Assembly: GCF_004323185.1 (NCBI RefSeq)
Contig: NZ_NAPS01000002.1
Span: forward strand, 1,524,983 to 1,588,982
Direction of reading: 5' to 3'
Source of the DNA: Westiellopsis prolifica IICB1
GTDB lineage: Bacteria > Cyanobacteriota > Cyanobacteriia > Cyanobacteriales > Nostocaceae
DNA: 64,000 nucleotides
This document shows, piece by piece, positions 52,235 through 61,696 of this stretch. Position 1 is the first letter of the stretch, and every line of letters begins with the position of its first letter. The position numbers and the translations under genes are program-made. The notes beneath the pieces were generated by a model. The model was not told the origin of the DNA. It ran no database searches and was given only the letters and a program-made list of their open reading frames with translations.

Positions 52235-54624
52235 TCAATCCCCGTAGGTGAAAGTTTTGATGATTCAGTCTCTGATATTTCGATAAACTCGTAGAGTTCC
52301 ACCATTTCCCGCCAAATAGTTTCAAAAAGAGGATAGTCTGATTTGTCATACTCAAGTGTTCCATCGTCATACATCCAAGGAGCTAAATTTCCACCGTTAT
52401 TTTCGTCTTTGGGTTTACACCAAGCTTCTTCAAATTCTGTTTGCAATTCTGATTTACCTTGGTTCAGTCGTACTCGAAAATAGCGATAATTGAGAATTGC
52501 TGTATGTTTACCCTGTTCTAATAAACTGCGAATTTGGTAAAGTTGTGATTTAGGAAAATTAGCCTTTTTCAGTGCTGATATTGCTGTTAATAATCCTCCC
52601 AATTCATGAAAAGTGTAGGGAGCTGCATACAGTTTTAATTTTTGTCGAAAATTTTTAGTCAGTGCTTGTTTGCGAAAGTCTTTGATATTTGACGAAATCA
52701 TGGTGACAGCTTTCATTGTTAAAAAGTCTACTGTCCCACCATAATATTTAGCTTTTTTTAATTTCTTCGCACGTTCTTTTGCTGATTTGAGGAGTTGTTC
52801 GACTAAATTTTGAGCGTAGTATATAGGAGTGTTCGAGGCTGTGATTAAAACACCAATGGAAACACTTAGTTGACATTGAAAAACTGGAGCTTCTGTAGGT
52901 TTGTAGCGATGATATTTTTTCAGATCACTATGTTTACAGTTTTCAAGAGTGTAATCGCCAATGATACATTTAATATTTACGTTAGCTGGCTGTTCTTCTG
53001 TTAATGGTACTTGTTTGAGCAAAATTTTCTCAAACATTTCTCCAATTATTTGAGCTATTTGCAAAGCTTGATTTGCTGGCACAATTAGAAGAATATCATC
53101 ACCGCCAATAGTAATTATTTCAAAGGGATGTAGTAACTCTCCATTACGTAAATTGTATTCTTCATCATTGAAGTTTCGCAATTCGTGAGGATGTAGTTTT
53201 TCTGCTAATGCATGGTAAACTGCGTGTGTTGTTGCTAATTCCACATCTTCGCTAAATTCTTGATACTCCTGTGGGGTTTTAATTTCCTTTTGAATATAAC
53301 CACCCATATTGTTACCATCAGCATAGATATAGGCAATAAAACCGTTACTAGCATTTGCAATATGATTGAGTGATTGAGAAATTTTAACTTGATTGGGATG
53401 AATATTTTCGTAGTATTTTTGTTTTAAGCTCGGATTTTTATCTAAAAACAGCTTGAACCTATATACCCAACTTTCAATTCTATTTCTTTGCCAATCGAGC
53501 TTAGATTCTTCGTACCATGTAGGATTTTTTCCAAAACCTTCTTTTGCGCGATCGCCTACTAAATACTTACGAACAGAAGCTTCCGAAAAGTAAGTTTCTC
53601 TGGGTAATTCTTCTACACGTATAATCGCAGATCGACGTTCTCCTCCATCCCGTATCAAGTAAGGATGGGTTTCAAACATGGGAGGATAACGACGACTGGG
53701 ACGATTAGGAACATCCTGACCACTACGACGTTGGTTGAAGAGTATTGCTAATTTTGTTGTCAGTTCATTAAAGCTTTTGCGACTTTGGAATACTTCTAAT
53801 TTTTCTGCGTCATTTTTTGGATAACCAAAGTAAGCTTGAACTATGGGTTTGTTATATTCCCGACAATACCAATCAAACCATAATGTATTTTCAATAGGTT
53901 CTCTGAGCAACCCAAACTGTAGTTCTAATAGTCTAAATTTCTCTCCTACAGCACAAGAATTAGCTGTTAAAGTTTCTTCTGTGTAGCGTTTTTCAATTGC
54001 ATCAGCTAAATCATTAATATAAGCTGCTGGACAAAATGCCAGAATATTGCCACCTGTAGAATAAATTATTAATTCTGGAATTAGTACATCAGAAAGTTTG
54101 TATTGATGAGTTTCTTCATCGTGGTTGTATTTTTCAGAAAAATTTTTATCTAACCATTGTCTAATCTCATTACATTGAGCTTGATAAAGGTTATTTTCTT
54201 CAGGTCGATAAGTTATATTAAAAAAGGCAGGTAAATCTATGAGGTTTATGCGATCTAATAAAGCAGATGCACCACGAATATCTTGAATTTTAGCTGCTTC
54301 AAATACATATTGCTTAATCTTAGTTGCGCCACCATAAACTAAGCCAATGCAAGTCTTTTGGTTCCATAATTCAGGATAATTATTTTTTAATTCATCAAGG
54401 GTTTTGGGAAAATAACCTTCAGGAATGCTTTGCAGTTGTTTAACTTGCTCAACAAGGGATTTGGTTACTTCTGGTACTTCTTTTCCTTCATTCAGAGCCT
54501 GTCGCATTTGCTGTAACATGCTCAAAGGAAACTCAGGTTGCTTTTTGTCTCCCCAAGCTAAACACCAGCAAATAGCTGTTGTGATGCTATTGGGATTGTT
54601 GACTTGTAATGTAGCTTTAGTCAT
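52231..54624 (-). CDS. cas10: Cas10, large subunit of the type III-D-like effector
   Basis: A 797-aa Cas10. The first palm has YADGNNMGGYIQKE (about residue 434) and the second palm has the intact GGDD at about 507-510 (IITIGGDDILLIVP), so it should make cyclic oligoadenylate from ATP on target RNA binding. No HD nuclease motif is seen at the N-terminus, which starts with TTAICWCLAWGDKKQ, as often found in III-D. The region IKQYVFEAAKIQDIRGASAL (about 105) is a conserved Cas10/Cmr2-like segment. First gene of the operon, overlapping the next by four bases. Confidence 0.88.
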   Translation of the reverse strand: MTKATLQVNNPNSITTAICWCLAWGDKKQPEFPLSMLQQMRQALNEGKEVPEVTKSLVEQVKQLQSIPEGYFPKTLDELKNNYPELWNQKTCIGLVYGGATKIKQYVFEAAKIQDIRGASALLDRINLIDLPAFFNITYRPEENNLYQAQCNEIRQWLDKNFSEKYNHDEETHQYKLSDVLIPELIIYSTGGNILAFCPAAYINDLADAIEKRYTEETLTANSCAVGEKFRLLELQFGLLREPIENTLWFDWYCREYNKPIVQAYFGYPKNDAEKLEVFQSRKSFNELTTKLAILFNQRRSGQDVPNRPSRRYPPMFETHPYLIRDGGERRSAIIRVEELPRETYFSEASVRKYLVGDRAKEGFGKNPTWYEESKLDWQRNRIESWVYRFKLFLDKNPSLKQKYYENIHPNQVKISQSLNHIANASNGFIAYIYADGNNMGGYIQKEIKTPQEYQEFSEDVELATTHAVYHALAEKLHPHELRNFNDEEYNLRNGELLHPFEIITIGGDDILLIVPANQALQIAQIIGEMFEKILLKQVPLTEEQPANVNIKCIIGDYTLENCKHSDLKKYHRYKPTEAPVFQCQLSVSIGVLITASNTPIYYAQNLVEQLLKSAKERAKKLKKAKYYGGTVDFLTMKAVTMISSNIKDFRKQALTKNFRQKLKLYAAPYTFHELGGLLTAISALKKANFPKSQLYQIRSLLEQGKHTAILNYRYFRVRLNQGKSELQTEFEEAWCKPKDENNGGNLAPWMYDDGTLEYDKSDYPLFETIWREMVELYEFIEISETESSKLSPTGIE

Positions 54625-55148
54625 CCGATTTAGGATTTAGGATTTAGGATTTAGGATTTTAGAAAACGGAATTGATTCTCAGGATTTATTCGCTTTCTTG
54701 TACCCTGCTCAGAATTATCAGTCAATAATTGTCTAAGTCTTAAGCTACAGGGCTTCAGTGTCTTTAGACCTGAATCTTTGACTACACTTTATAGTAGTTT
54801 TACTGAACGTATCAAATTATAGTCTACGCTCGGAATTAGACTTTTCCACATCCTAGCCAAAATACCAGAAACTCCACTGATTATGTAAAAAGTTACAAAA
54901 TATTTGTTCAGTATAAAAGTTTGCAATGCAAATATATAGCAATCCTAAATCATTTGTGAGAGGCAAGATTCCCCAATACTGCTCGGATAAGACAAATCAA
55001 TTGACATTTAAATCCACCAGAGACGCGATATATTAGCCTCCCGTTGTCACACCTGACGTATGATTACGAACATCGCCAGGTATTGTAAAAATTGGGATGC
55101 TTGCGGGCGAGTTGGTTGTTTAGTCTGATAATATTTATCGAACTCAGG
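54625..55148. promoter_or_regulatory. Promoter region of the CRISPR effector operon
   Basis: 524 bases. Directly upstream of cas10 (54625-54658) lies a heptanucleotide array of GATTTAG units. Further up the sequence is AT-rich and unique and must hold the operon promoter; I see no clear box. At about 55020 are fragments of the GAGACGCGATATAT repeat. No CRISPR repeat was found in this part. Confidence 0.4.
54626..54658. repeat. Heptanucleotide repeat GGATTTA upstream of cas10
   Basis: Four to five 7-bp units of GGATTTA adjacent to the cas10 start codon (CATCCGATTTAGGATTTAGG). It is a variant of the TTTGGAT repeats seen elsewhere in this window. Confidence 0.8.
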
Positions 55149-56900
55149 TTAATACAGCAATTCCTGAACTTGATGCTGACTCCACAAAGTTCTATAAAGA
55201 CCCGGTTGTTGTAATAATTCTGCTTGTGTACCTGTCTGGATAATTTTACCTCTATCCATGACAAAAATGCGATCCGCAACAGCCGCAGCTGAAAGTTGGT
55301 GAGTGATAAAAATCACAGTTTTACGTTTCGTCCCACCAGAAAGATTGTTCAATATTGCTGTAGCCGTTTGATTGTCAACGCTAGAGAGGGAATCATCTAA
55401 TATTAAAACAGGGGCATTAACTAGCATTGCCCTTGCTAAAGCTGTACGTTGGCGTTGACCACCAGAAAGGGTTATACCGCGTTCACCAACTATAGTTTCG
55501 TATTGCTGGGGGAAATTTAAGATTTCCGGGTGAATTTGGGCATTTTTGGCAGATGATTCGACTTCTTGCTGTTCTGCTAAAGGATCACCGTAGCGGATGT
55601 TATTTTTGACGGTGGTGCTAAAGAGAAAGCTATCTTGGGGTACATAGGCGATCGCACTGCGTAAGTCTGTTAGGGCGATTTTAGTAATATCTATTCCATC
55701 TAAAAATAACTGTCCTTCGTCAATATCCAACAGGCGAGGTAAAGCATTAGCCAAAGTTGATTTCCCTGAACCAATACCCCCAACAATTGCGACTGTCTCT
55801 CCTGGGTCGATACTAAAGCTAACTCTATCTAAAGCGCGAGTGGAAGCACCAGGATAAATGTAACAAAGGTTTTTTGCTGTCAATCGTCCTTGTACTTGCT
55901 CTGTCGGTAAATGAATTGCATCTGGTTCATCTTTAATTTTGGCTGTGACAGTCAAAATTGACTCGACGCGATCAATACTCACTTCACCTCGTTGGTAAGT
56001 GGTGATTGTAAATCCTAACAAAGCAGTGGGAAAAACTAAACGTTCTACATACAACAGCAGGGCGACAAAGCTACCAACATCGAGAGTTCCGGCGGCGATC
56101 CGTGTTGCTCCCAACAAGATGATCACCAGTGAGCTAACATTGGCTACTCCACCAATTAAGGGAAACAGTGTATTTCGGCTTTTTGCGAGTTTGAGGTTAG
56201 CTCCCAATAATTGCTGATTTTTCTGAGCAAAAGCACGCCGTTCGTTTTCTTCTTGGGCATAAATTTTAATTAAGGAGATACCACTGATATCCTCTTGAAT
56301 CAAATCGCTGATGTCAGAGAGTTGATTCTGCACTGCTAACTGCTCATTGCGGAGGCGATCGCTAAACAGACGCACAAAATACAACATTAAAGGGTAGACT
56401 GCTAACGCTGCCAATGTCATGTCTACACTAATTGAGAGCATGACTGGTAATGTCAAAAGGTAAGCAAAAAAGGTATTTGCCAGACTCAATACTGCAAAAC
56501 CTAATAATCGCCTGACATTATCTACATCACTAGTAGCGCGACTAATCAAGTCCCCAGCAGTGTTGGTAGTAAAATAGGATGGCTCTAGCTTGAGTAAGTG
56601 TTCAAAAATTCGTTGTTTCAGTTCAAATTCGACTTGACGCCCAATACCAAATATCCAAATGCGCGACGCCATGCGAATAAACCACATTGCTGAAGTCAGG
56701 AGGATAATTGGTAGTACGTAACTGAATAATTGATTGAAGCTAAATGTGGCTGAGAGTTTGTCAACTGCTGAACGAATCAATAAAGGAATGTAAACACCTA
56801 GTCCATTGACAGTCAATAGAGCCACAACACCAAAAGTTGCTTCCCGCCAGTGGGGACGCAGGTAAGTAGCAAGTACAGCAAGGCGTCGTGTTTGTGCCAT
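55149..56900 (-). CDS. ABC exporter, fused permease and ATPase (MsbA/HetC-like class)
   Basis: A 583-aa half-transporter. Residues 1-320 hold six membrane helices with the coupling-helix segment SRATSDVDNVRRLLGFAV. The ATPase follows: Walker A GGIGSGKSTLANAL (about 370), Q-loop YVPQDSFLFS, signature LSGGQRQRTALARAM and Walker B VLILDDSLSSVD, with H-loop ITHQ. It should act as a homodimer or heterodimer exporting lipid, peptide or drug. The Walker B is followed by Asp (DDS) instead of Glu, so hydrolysis at this site may be slow, as in heterodimeric exporters. No partner gene is adjacent. Confidence 0.88.
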   Translation of the reverse strand: MAQTRRLAVLATYLRPHWREATFGVVALLTVNGLGVYIPLLIRSAVDKLSATFSFNQLFSYVLPIILLTSAMWFIRMASRIWIFGIGRQVEFELKQRIFEHLLKLEPSYFTTNTAGDLISRATSDVDNVRRLLGFAVLSLANTFFAYLLTLPVMLSISVDMTLAALAVYPLMLYFVRLFSDRLRNEQLAVQNQLSDISDLIQEDISGISLIKIYAQEENERRAFAQKNQQLLGANLKLAKSRNTLFPLIGGVANVSSLVIILLGATRIAAGTLDVGSFVALLLYVERLVFPTALLGFTITTYQRGEVSIDRVESILTVTAKIKDEPDAIHLPTEQVQGRLTAKNLCYIYPGASTRALDRVSFSIDPGETVAIVGGIGSGKSTLANALPRLLDIDEGQLFLDGIDITKIALTDLRSAIAYVPQDSFLFSTTVKNNIRYGDPLAEQQEVESSAKNAQIHPEILNFPQQYETIVGERGITLSGGQRQRTALARAMLVNAPVLILDDSLSSVDNQTATAILNNLSGGTKRKTVIFITHQLSAAAVADRIFVMDRGKIIQTGTQAELLQQPGLYRTLWSQHQVQELLY

Positions 56901-56973
56901 TCCAGCAAATTAAATAAGGCCACTCAGCTACAAATGTAGCATTGTGGCCTCTCGAATTACAGTTTTGTTTGCT

Positions 56974-57624
56974 TTATCGTTGACCACCACGTAGGAAAAA
57001 GTAAATCTGGTTGAGATAACTTTCCCAAACTCGTGTTGTCAACGCCAATGTGTCCGCACTGGGTACAAAGTCTTCCAATTGCAACCCACGTCTGCGAACT
57101 TCAGTTGGAGTTTGTAACAGATATGGATTTAATTGTGCCTGTGAAAGAATGCGATCGCCGACTACATCTGACACGTTTGCTACAGTAGAGTTTTGTTTAA
57201 ATGCCACTAATGTCCCAGATGTGGGTGCAGACAGAGCAATATCAGGATTAGCAAATCTGGCGATGGGCGATTGAACTAAAAAATAGGCAACTGCTGGCGT
57301 ACTAGCCAACAATAAAATCGTTAACCCCACAGCGACATATGTTCCTCCTGGTTTTCCAATCGCACCATCTTTTAAACTCTGGGCGGCAAAAATCATTAAT
57401 AAAATTGATGCTCCCAAAGGTTTGAGCGGAAAAGACACTACTCTCCACAAAGAAGCAATGGCTGGTTCTGTAGGATTAACAAACGACAGAAGTACAACAG
57501 CAGCCAAAATTACTAAAAATAATCGCCCGACAAAAGTTCCTTTCGGATAAAATCTTTGGAACAAAGACACAAGAACCGCTAAAAGAAGCAGCCAAAGAAG
57601 AACCCGGCTTAGAAGTACAAACAT
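56974..57624 (-). CDS. Multi-pass membrane protein, cyanobacterial hypothetical
   Basis: A 216-aa protein with four predicted membrane helices in the first 120 residues (RVLLWLLLLAVLVSLFQ, LFLVILAAVVLLSFV, LGASILLMIFAAQS, YVAVGLTILLLASTPAVAYF) and a soluble C-terminal half. The layout recalls the N-terminal part of YdcF-type proteins but the catalytic DUF218 domain is not seen. The function is unknown. It is upstream of the ABC exporter on the same strand, 73 bases apart, and may be co-transcribed. Confidence 0.6.
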   Translation of the reverse strand: MFVLLSRVLLWLLLLAVLVSLFQRFYPKGTFVGRLFLVILAAVVLLSFVNPTEPAIASLWRVVSFPLKPLGASILLMIFAAQSLKDGAIGKPGGTYVAVGLTILLLASTPAVAYFLVQSPIARFANPDIALSAPTSGTLVAFKQNSTVANVSDVVGDRILSQAQLNPYLLQTPTEVRRRGLQLEDFVPSADTLALTTRVWESYLNQIYFFLRGGQR

Positions 57625-57925
57625 AAATGAACTCTCAAATCTTCTGGTGCAGTCAGCCTAGCAGTTTTGGGAATTTGAGTTATTCTACAGTCAAATAGAA
57701 GTGTTGCACTTTTATCTGGCCAAAAATTACTCATGATGTCACTCCCTTTGGGCAGAGAAAAATCTCCGCATTGGGGGGTGACTCCCCCTCACACAAAGAC
57801 CACCGTCGTAGTGATTTTAGAGCAATTTTTTTCAACTGACCGCAGTTTTTGTAATTTTCCAGATCAGTATTGAGATTTAGGTAGATTAGTTTAATTTCAG
57901 TAGTCATTTCAGCAAAAGGAAAATT
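57625..57925. promoter_or_regulatory. Divergent promoter region with G/C-rich hairpin upstream of galE
   Basis: 301 bases between divergent genes. GGGGGGTGACTCCCCC (near 57773-57788) is a perfect hairpin. The rest is AT-rich and must hold the galE promoter near 57860-57910. AGGAAAA precedes the galE ATG by 6 bases. Confidence 0.4.
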
Positions 57926-58924
57926 ATGTCACCTGTAAAGCGTACGATCTTGGTAACGGGAGGGGCTGGATATATCGGTTCTCATGCCGTACTTGCCTTA
58001 TTACAGGCTGGTTATGAAGTAATAATTCTTGATAATCTCGTATACGGACACCGAGATTTAGTAGAAAAAGTTTTACAAGCGGAACTCATAGTTGGTGATA
58101 CAAGCGATCGCCCTTTGTTAGATAAGTTATTTCAAAGCTATGACATTGCAGCAGTCATGCATTTTTCTGCCTATGCTTATGTAGGAGAATCGGTTACGAA
58201 TCCTGCCAAGTACTATCGCAATAATGTTTTGGGAACTCTCACTTTACTAGAAGCGATGTTAGAAGCTTCTGTAAAGAAATTTGTATTTTCTTCTACTTGT
58301 GCAACCTATGGAGTTCCACAGACAATACCAATTCCCGAAAACCATCCTCAAGATCCGATTAATCCCTATGGTTTTACCAAGCTGATTGTAGAGAGGATGC
58401 TATCTGATTTTGGTCACGCCTATGATTTTAAATCAGTTATTTTCCGCTATTTTAATGCTGCTGGCGCTGATCCTAGTGGCAAGTTAGGAGAAGACCATAA
58501 TCCGGAAACCCATTTAATTCCTTTAGTACTACAAACAGCTTTGGGTAAACGCGAATCAATTTCTGTTTTTGGTACCGATTATCCCACAGCCGATGGAACT
58601 TGTATAAGAGACTATATTCACGTCAGTGATTTAGCAAATGCTCATGTTTTAGGCTTGGAATATTTATTAAGAGGTGGTGACAGCGAAATTTTCAATTTAG
58701 GAAATGGTAGCGGTTTCTCTGTCAAAGAAGTCATTGAGGCAGCTAAGTCGATAACAGGTTGTGATATTAAAGTTGTAGAATGCGATCGCCGCCCTGGTGA
58801 TCCACCTGCTTTGATAGGCAGTAGCGACAAAGCCAGAAAAATCTTAAACTGGCAACCACAATATTCATCCCTAGAACAAATTATCACCCACGCTTGGCAG
58901 TGGCATAACCAGAGACACAAGTGA
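57926..58924 (+). CDS. galE: UDP-glucose 4-epimerase
   Basis: A 332-aa extended short-chain dehydrogenase. NAD-binding TGGAGYIGSHAVLAL (about 12-26), catalytic Ser/Thr in FSSTCATYGVPQ (about 124) and the YxxxK pair in NPYGFTKLIVERM (about 150). It interconverts UDP-glucose and UDP-galactose for polysaccharide synthesis. GxxDxxxA-type specificity residues cannot separate it from related epimerases, but DGTCIRDYIHVSDLA (about 225) is the GalE signature. Full length. Confidence 0.92.
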   Translation: MSPVKRTILVTGGAGYIGSHAVLALLQAGYEVIILDNLVYGHRDLVEKVLQAELIVGDTSDRPLLDKLFQSYDIAAVMHFSAYAYVGESVTNPAKYYRNNVLGTLTLLEAMLEASVKKFVFSSTCATYGVPQTIPIPENHPQDPINPYGFTKLIVERMLSDFGHAYDFKSVIFRYFNAAGADPSGKLGEDHNPETHLIPLVLQTALGKRESISVFGTDYPTADGTCIRDYIHVSDLANAHVLGLEYLLRGGDSEIFNLGNGSGFSVKEVIEAAKSITGCDIKVVECDRRPGDPPALIGSSDKARKILNWQPQYSSLEQIITHAWQWHNQRHK

Positions 58925-59125
58925 ACGGGAATTGGGGATTGGGGAAGGTAGGGGTCCCCTTTGGGGATAAGGGGCAGGTGGGGTCCCCTCTGGGGATAAG
59001 GGGTAACGGGGATCGGGAATTGGGGAGAAGGGAGAAGGGAGCAGGGAGCGTGGTAAGAGACTTGTTAAATAATTACCCCTTGTCCTCCTTGTCTCCTTTG
59101 TCCCCCGATCTCCTTTCCCCGATCC
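58925..59125. repeat. Intergenic low-complexity repeats after galE
   Basis: Two near-identical blocks of GGGGTCCCCTTTGGGGATAA type (about 58950-59009) are followed by GGGATCGGGAATTGGGGAGA repeats and CCTTGTCTCC-type repeats. All are of the kind also inserted in the mannosidase gene. No gene is seen. Confidence 0.75.
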
Positions 59126-59716
59126 CTAATCCTTATTGACTCGCTGTAGCACAAACAACAACATACCCATGCTAAAAAAACCTAATGCTGCGATCGCCCA
59201 AATGGGTATTGCTTGTTCTGGTTTTTCACTAATATTTTGATTGACGTTTTTCACAACTTGTGCATTTTGTTGTGTCTGTCCTACTCCAACCGCGACAGTA
59301 ACTCTATACTTCAGCTTAAACGGTTTAAATTTTGAACCTGCTGTTGGTTTTCCAACTAGCAGCAGTTGATAACTACCTGGTCTGGGAAAGCTAATTTCTG
59401 CCCCAGGTATTCCTTTATAGCGTTCTGCCGATACTGATTTTAAACTTGGCTCCAGTAGGGGCGGTTCTCCAGAAGCATGTGGTTCGGCATAAATCAGCAA
59501 TTGACAATCACACTGAGCTAGTGGAATCACCTTACCACCTTTGCGCGTCAGAGCAAACCAGGCTCTTGTGGCTTCTCCAGCACGAGGAGTATCATTTGGT
59601 TCGATGTGTAGAGTTGCACCTACGTCTGCTGTTGTTTTGACTTTGTGAGCAAAGGCAGGTTGAATTCCTGAAATAAAATTAACAAAAATAAACAATAATA
59701 ATAAGTAATTAGACAT
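59126..59716 (-). CDS. Exported protein with C-terminal membrane anchor (cyanobacterial hypothetical)
   Basis: A 196-aa protein with a signal peptide (SNYLLLLFIFVNFISG...PAFA|HK) and one C-terminal membrane helix (IWAIAALGFFSMGMLLFVLQ). Between them is a beta-rich domain with HIEPNDTPRAGEATRAWFAL, PGAEISFPRPGSYQLLLVGK and FKPFKLKYRVTVAV, possibly an immunoglobulin-like or YtkA-like fold. Two cysteines in QCDCQLLIYAE. Function unknown; it faces the periplasm or lumen. It may bind metal, since His follows the cleavage site; that is speculation. Confidence 0.65.
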   Translation of the reverse strand: MSNYLLLLFIFVNFISGIQPAFAHKVKTTADVGATLHIEPNDTPRAGEATRAWFALTRKGGKVIPLAQCDCQLLIYAEPHASGEPPLLEPSLKSVSAERYKGIPGAEISFPRPGSYQLLLVGKPTAGSKFKPFKLKYRVTVAVGVGQTQQNAQVVKNVNQNISEKPEQAIPIWAIAALGFFSMGMLLFVLQRVNKD

Positions 59717-59939
59717 GACTTAGCGAAAAACAGCAAGAAGCCCGTAGCTCATAGCAAAAGTCGCCTGAAGACAACTTCATAAAACAAATAGTCTGCTTAA
59801 GATTTCAATCGCAGGCGGGACAGAAGCATCCCAATTTTTTCAATATACCGCTAAGGATTTACCTTAATGCTGGGGTCCCCTACACCCTTATACCCCTATT
59901 CTCCTACACCCTTATACCCCTATTCCCCTACACCCCTAG

Positions 59940-61109
59940 TTACGGTTTATTTCTCCGTCTTCTTCGTAAAGGTATCACGTCTGCTTCACTACTTTCCCTG
60001 GCTACCCTAATTAACAATCCAGCTGCTAGTAAAGTGGCAATCATCGAATTACCACCATAACTAAACATCGGTAATGGTAAACCAGTGGTTGGTAAAGCGC
60101 CTGTGGCAACACCAATGTGAAGTAATGATTGTCCTACCATCAAAATTGTTACACCGATCGCCACTAATCGATGTATGGGATGAGTCGTTTTCAGGGCAAC
60201 TATTAACCCTAAGGTTGCAAATAAACCCAACATTAGTAGCAGCACCATACTACCGACAAAACCAAATTCTTCAGCAAATACAGCAAAGATAAAATCTGTG
60301 TCCTGAATTGGCAAATAAAATAATTTTTGTTGAGAAAGTCCAAAACCAGCGCCCCAATTACCACCAGAACCCACTGCGAGTAAACTTTGAACTAGTTGAT
60401 AACCATCTCCAGTGGCGTCAGCCCAAGGATTAAGGAAGGACATCACACGTTTACGCTGATACTCTTTAATACTAATACTCAGTAATGCCAACAAGAATCC
60501 CCCAACTGCTGTTGCTCCCAAATATCTATAAGGTAAGCCAGCAGCTAAAGCAATTAACCAAATAGTCATCCCACATAGTGCAGTTGTACTCAAGTTGGGT
60601 TGCGCCAATATCCCTAAAATCACAAGACCGAAAATACCCAACCAAGTCAAACGAACACGCCAACTCAGTTGTTCCCATTGTCCAAAAACCCTAGCACTTT
60701 GCAACACCAAAAAGGGTTTAATCAATTCAGAAGGTTGAATAGGAATTGGCCCTAAAGCAATCCAACGAGATGCATCAAAAGCTTTTTTTCCCAATCCTGG
60801 TACAAGGGTGAGAAAAATTAACCCTAGTAGCAGGAAAATAAACCAATGGGATACCCCGACAACTTTACGTAAGGGTAAGTTCACAACAATGTTGAACAGT
60901 ATTAAAGCAACTAATACCCAAACAAGTTGACGTTTGAAGTAATACAATCCATCATCCTGACGAACATCAGCAACAGGATAAGACGCTGAAAACAACATGA
61001 TTAAGCCTACGAACAGCCAAACCAGTGTCAACCAACGTAACAAACGTGCCTCTAATGCCCACTCAGACACTGAGTCATCAAATAATGGAATTAAACGGCG
61101 TAGATTCAC
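59940..61109 (-). CDS. ftsW: Cell-division/elongation SEDS protein FtsW
   Basis: A 389-aa SEDS-family integral membrane protein with about ten helices. It polymerises peptidoglycan glycan strands together with a class B PBP. Family signatures: WIALGPIPIQPSELIKPFLV (about 118-137), AQPNLSTTALCGMTIWLIAL (about 168) and TGLPLPMFSYGGNSMIATLL (about 345). The D of the catalytic loop lies in PNLSTT region and FAVFAEEFGFVGSM follows (about 275). FtsW and RodA are hard to separate by eye; ftsW is the more likely of the two. Confidence 0.83.
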   Translation of the reverse strand: MNLRRLIPLFDDSVSEWALEARLLRWLTLVWLFVGLIMLFSASYPVADVRQDDGLYYFKRQLVWVLVALILFNIVVNLPLRKVVGVSHWFIFLLLGLIFLTLVPGLGKKAFDASRWIALGPIPIQPSELIKPFLVLQSARVFGQWEQLSWRVRLTWLGIFGLVILGILAQPNLSTTALCGMTIWLIALAAGLPYRYLGATAVGGFLLALLSISIKEYQRKRVMSFLNPWADATGDGYQLVQSLLAVGSGGNWGAGFGLSQQKLFYLPIQDTDFIFAVFAEEFGFVGSMVLLLMLGLFATLGLIVALKTTHPIHRLVAIGVTILMVGQSLLHIGVATGALPTTGLPLPMFSYGGNSMIATLLAAGLLIRVARESSEADVIPLRRRRRNKP

Positions 61110-61492
61110 GACTTCGATATTTTTAAATAATGTAATTATTTTATAGGTCGAAATCTTGGGACGATGTATCTAAATCAAAACGCCGAGTGTACAGATTCGT
61201 CCGTGCAGATGGACTATGTGTAGCGCCGAATTCTATTCGTCATACCATTTTGGATTTTAGATTTTAGATTTTGGATTGGGAAATTCTTTGTGCATAAGAG
61301 TTCTATGAATCTATCTGTCGCATTCTTTTTTAAATAGGTGTCAGGTATTTGTGCCAAATCTGATGCTCCCAACACAGAAACACGGTTGTTGATGTATAGC
61401 AGGATTTTAAGAAAAGCAATAAAAAAGAGGTCTATTTGACCCCTTCACAACTCCCTACAATCAATCAATAATTTGGTCAATTAGGAATTAAA
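61110..61492. other. Intergenic region between ftsW and apcC
   Basis: 383 bases with the likely ftsW promoter near 61110-61200 and TTTTGGATTTTAGATTTTAG repeats at about 61250-61275. The apcC terminator lies at 61420-61446. No gene seen. Confidence 0.5.
61420..61446 (-). terminator. Rho-independent terminator of the apc operon
   Basis: On the minus strand, 47-73 bases past the apcC stop, AGGGGTC AAATA GACCTCT (one G:T pair) is followed by a run of T's (TTTTT). This fits a terminator for apcA-apcB-apcC. Confidence 0.8.
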
Positions 61493-61696
61493 TTAAGCTA
61501 AACCTGTATTTGTACCTTGTTTGCCAGTAGCTAATTCTACTTTAACAATTTTGCCACCCATTTTTTGAATACGTTGCTGTTCGCGGAACCAGTTTTCATA
61601 AGGAACTAGCTTGGTAAAGTAAGTGTTTTGCAACTCCCGTTGGGTGCGAATTCTAGTTTGGCTGGGAACGCAAGCAGTAATTTTAAACATTCTCAT
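61493..61696 (-). CDS. apcC: Phycobilisome 7.8-kDa core linker, allophycocyanin-associated
   Basis: A 67-aa core linker. MRMFKITACVPSQTRIRTQR and the end KIVKVELATGKQGTNTGLA are the ApcC signature. It caps the ends of the core cylinders by binding within the allophycocyanin trimer. ATG at 61696 has GGAGA nine bases upstream. Last gene of the apc operon, 220 bases after apcB. Confidence 0.96.
   Translation of the reverse strand: MRMFKITACVPSQTRIRTQRELQNTYFTKLVPYENWFREQQRIQKMGGKIVKVELATGKQGTNTGLA

Noticed and set aside
40065..54624. Adaptation genes cas1/cas2 or a reverse transcriptase in the CRISPR locus
   Set aside because: Every frame in this stretch was read and none has Cas1, Cas2 or RT features.
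56974..57624. Truncated YdcF/SanA protein
   Set aside because: The N-terminal helices look similar, but the reading frame ends naturally and I find no DUF218 remnants in neighbouring frames.
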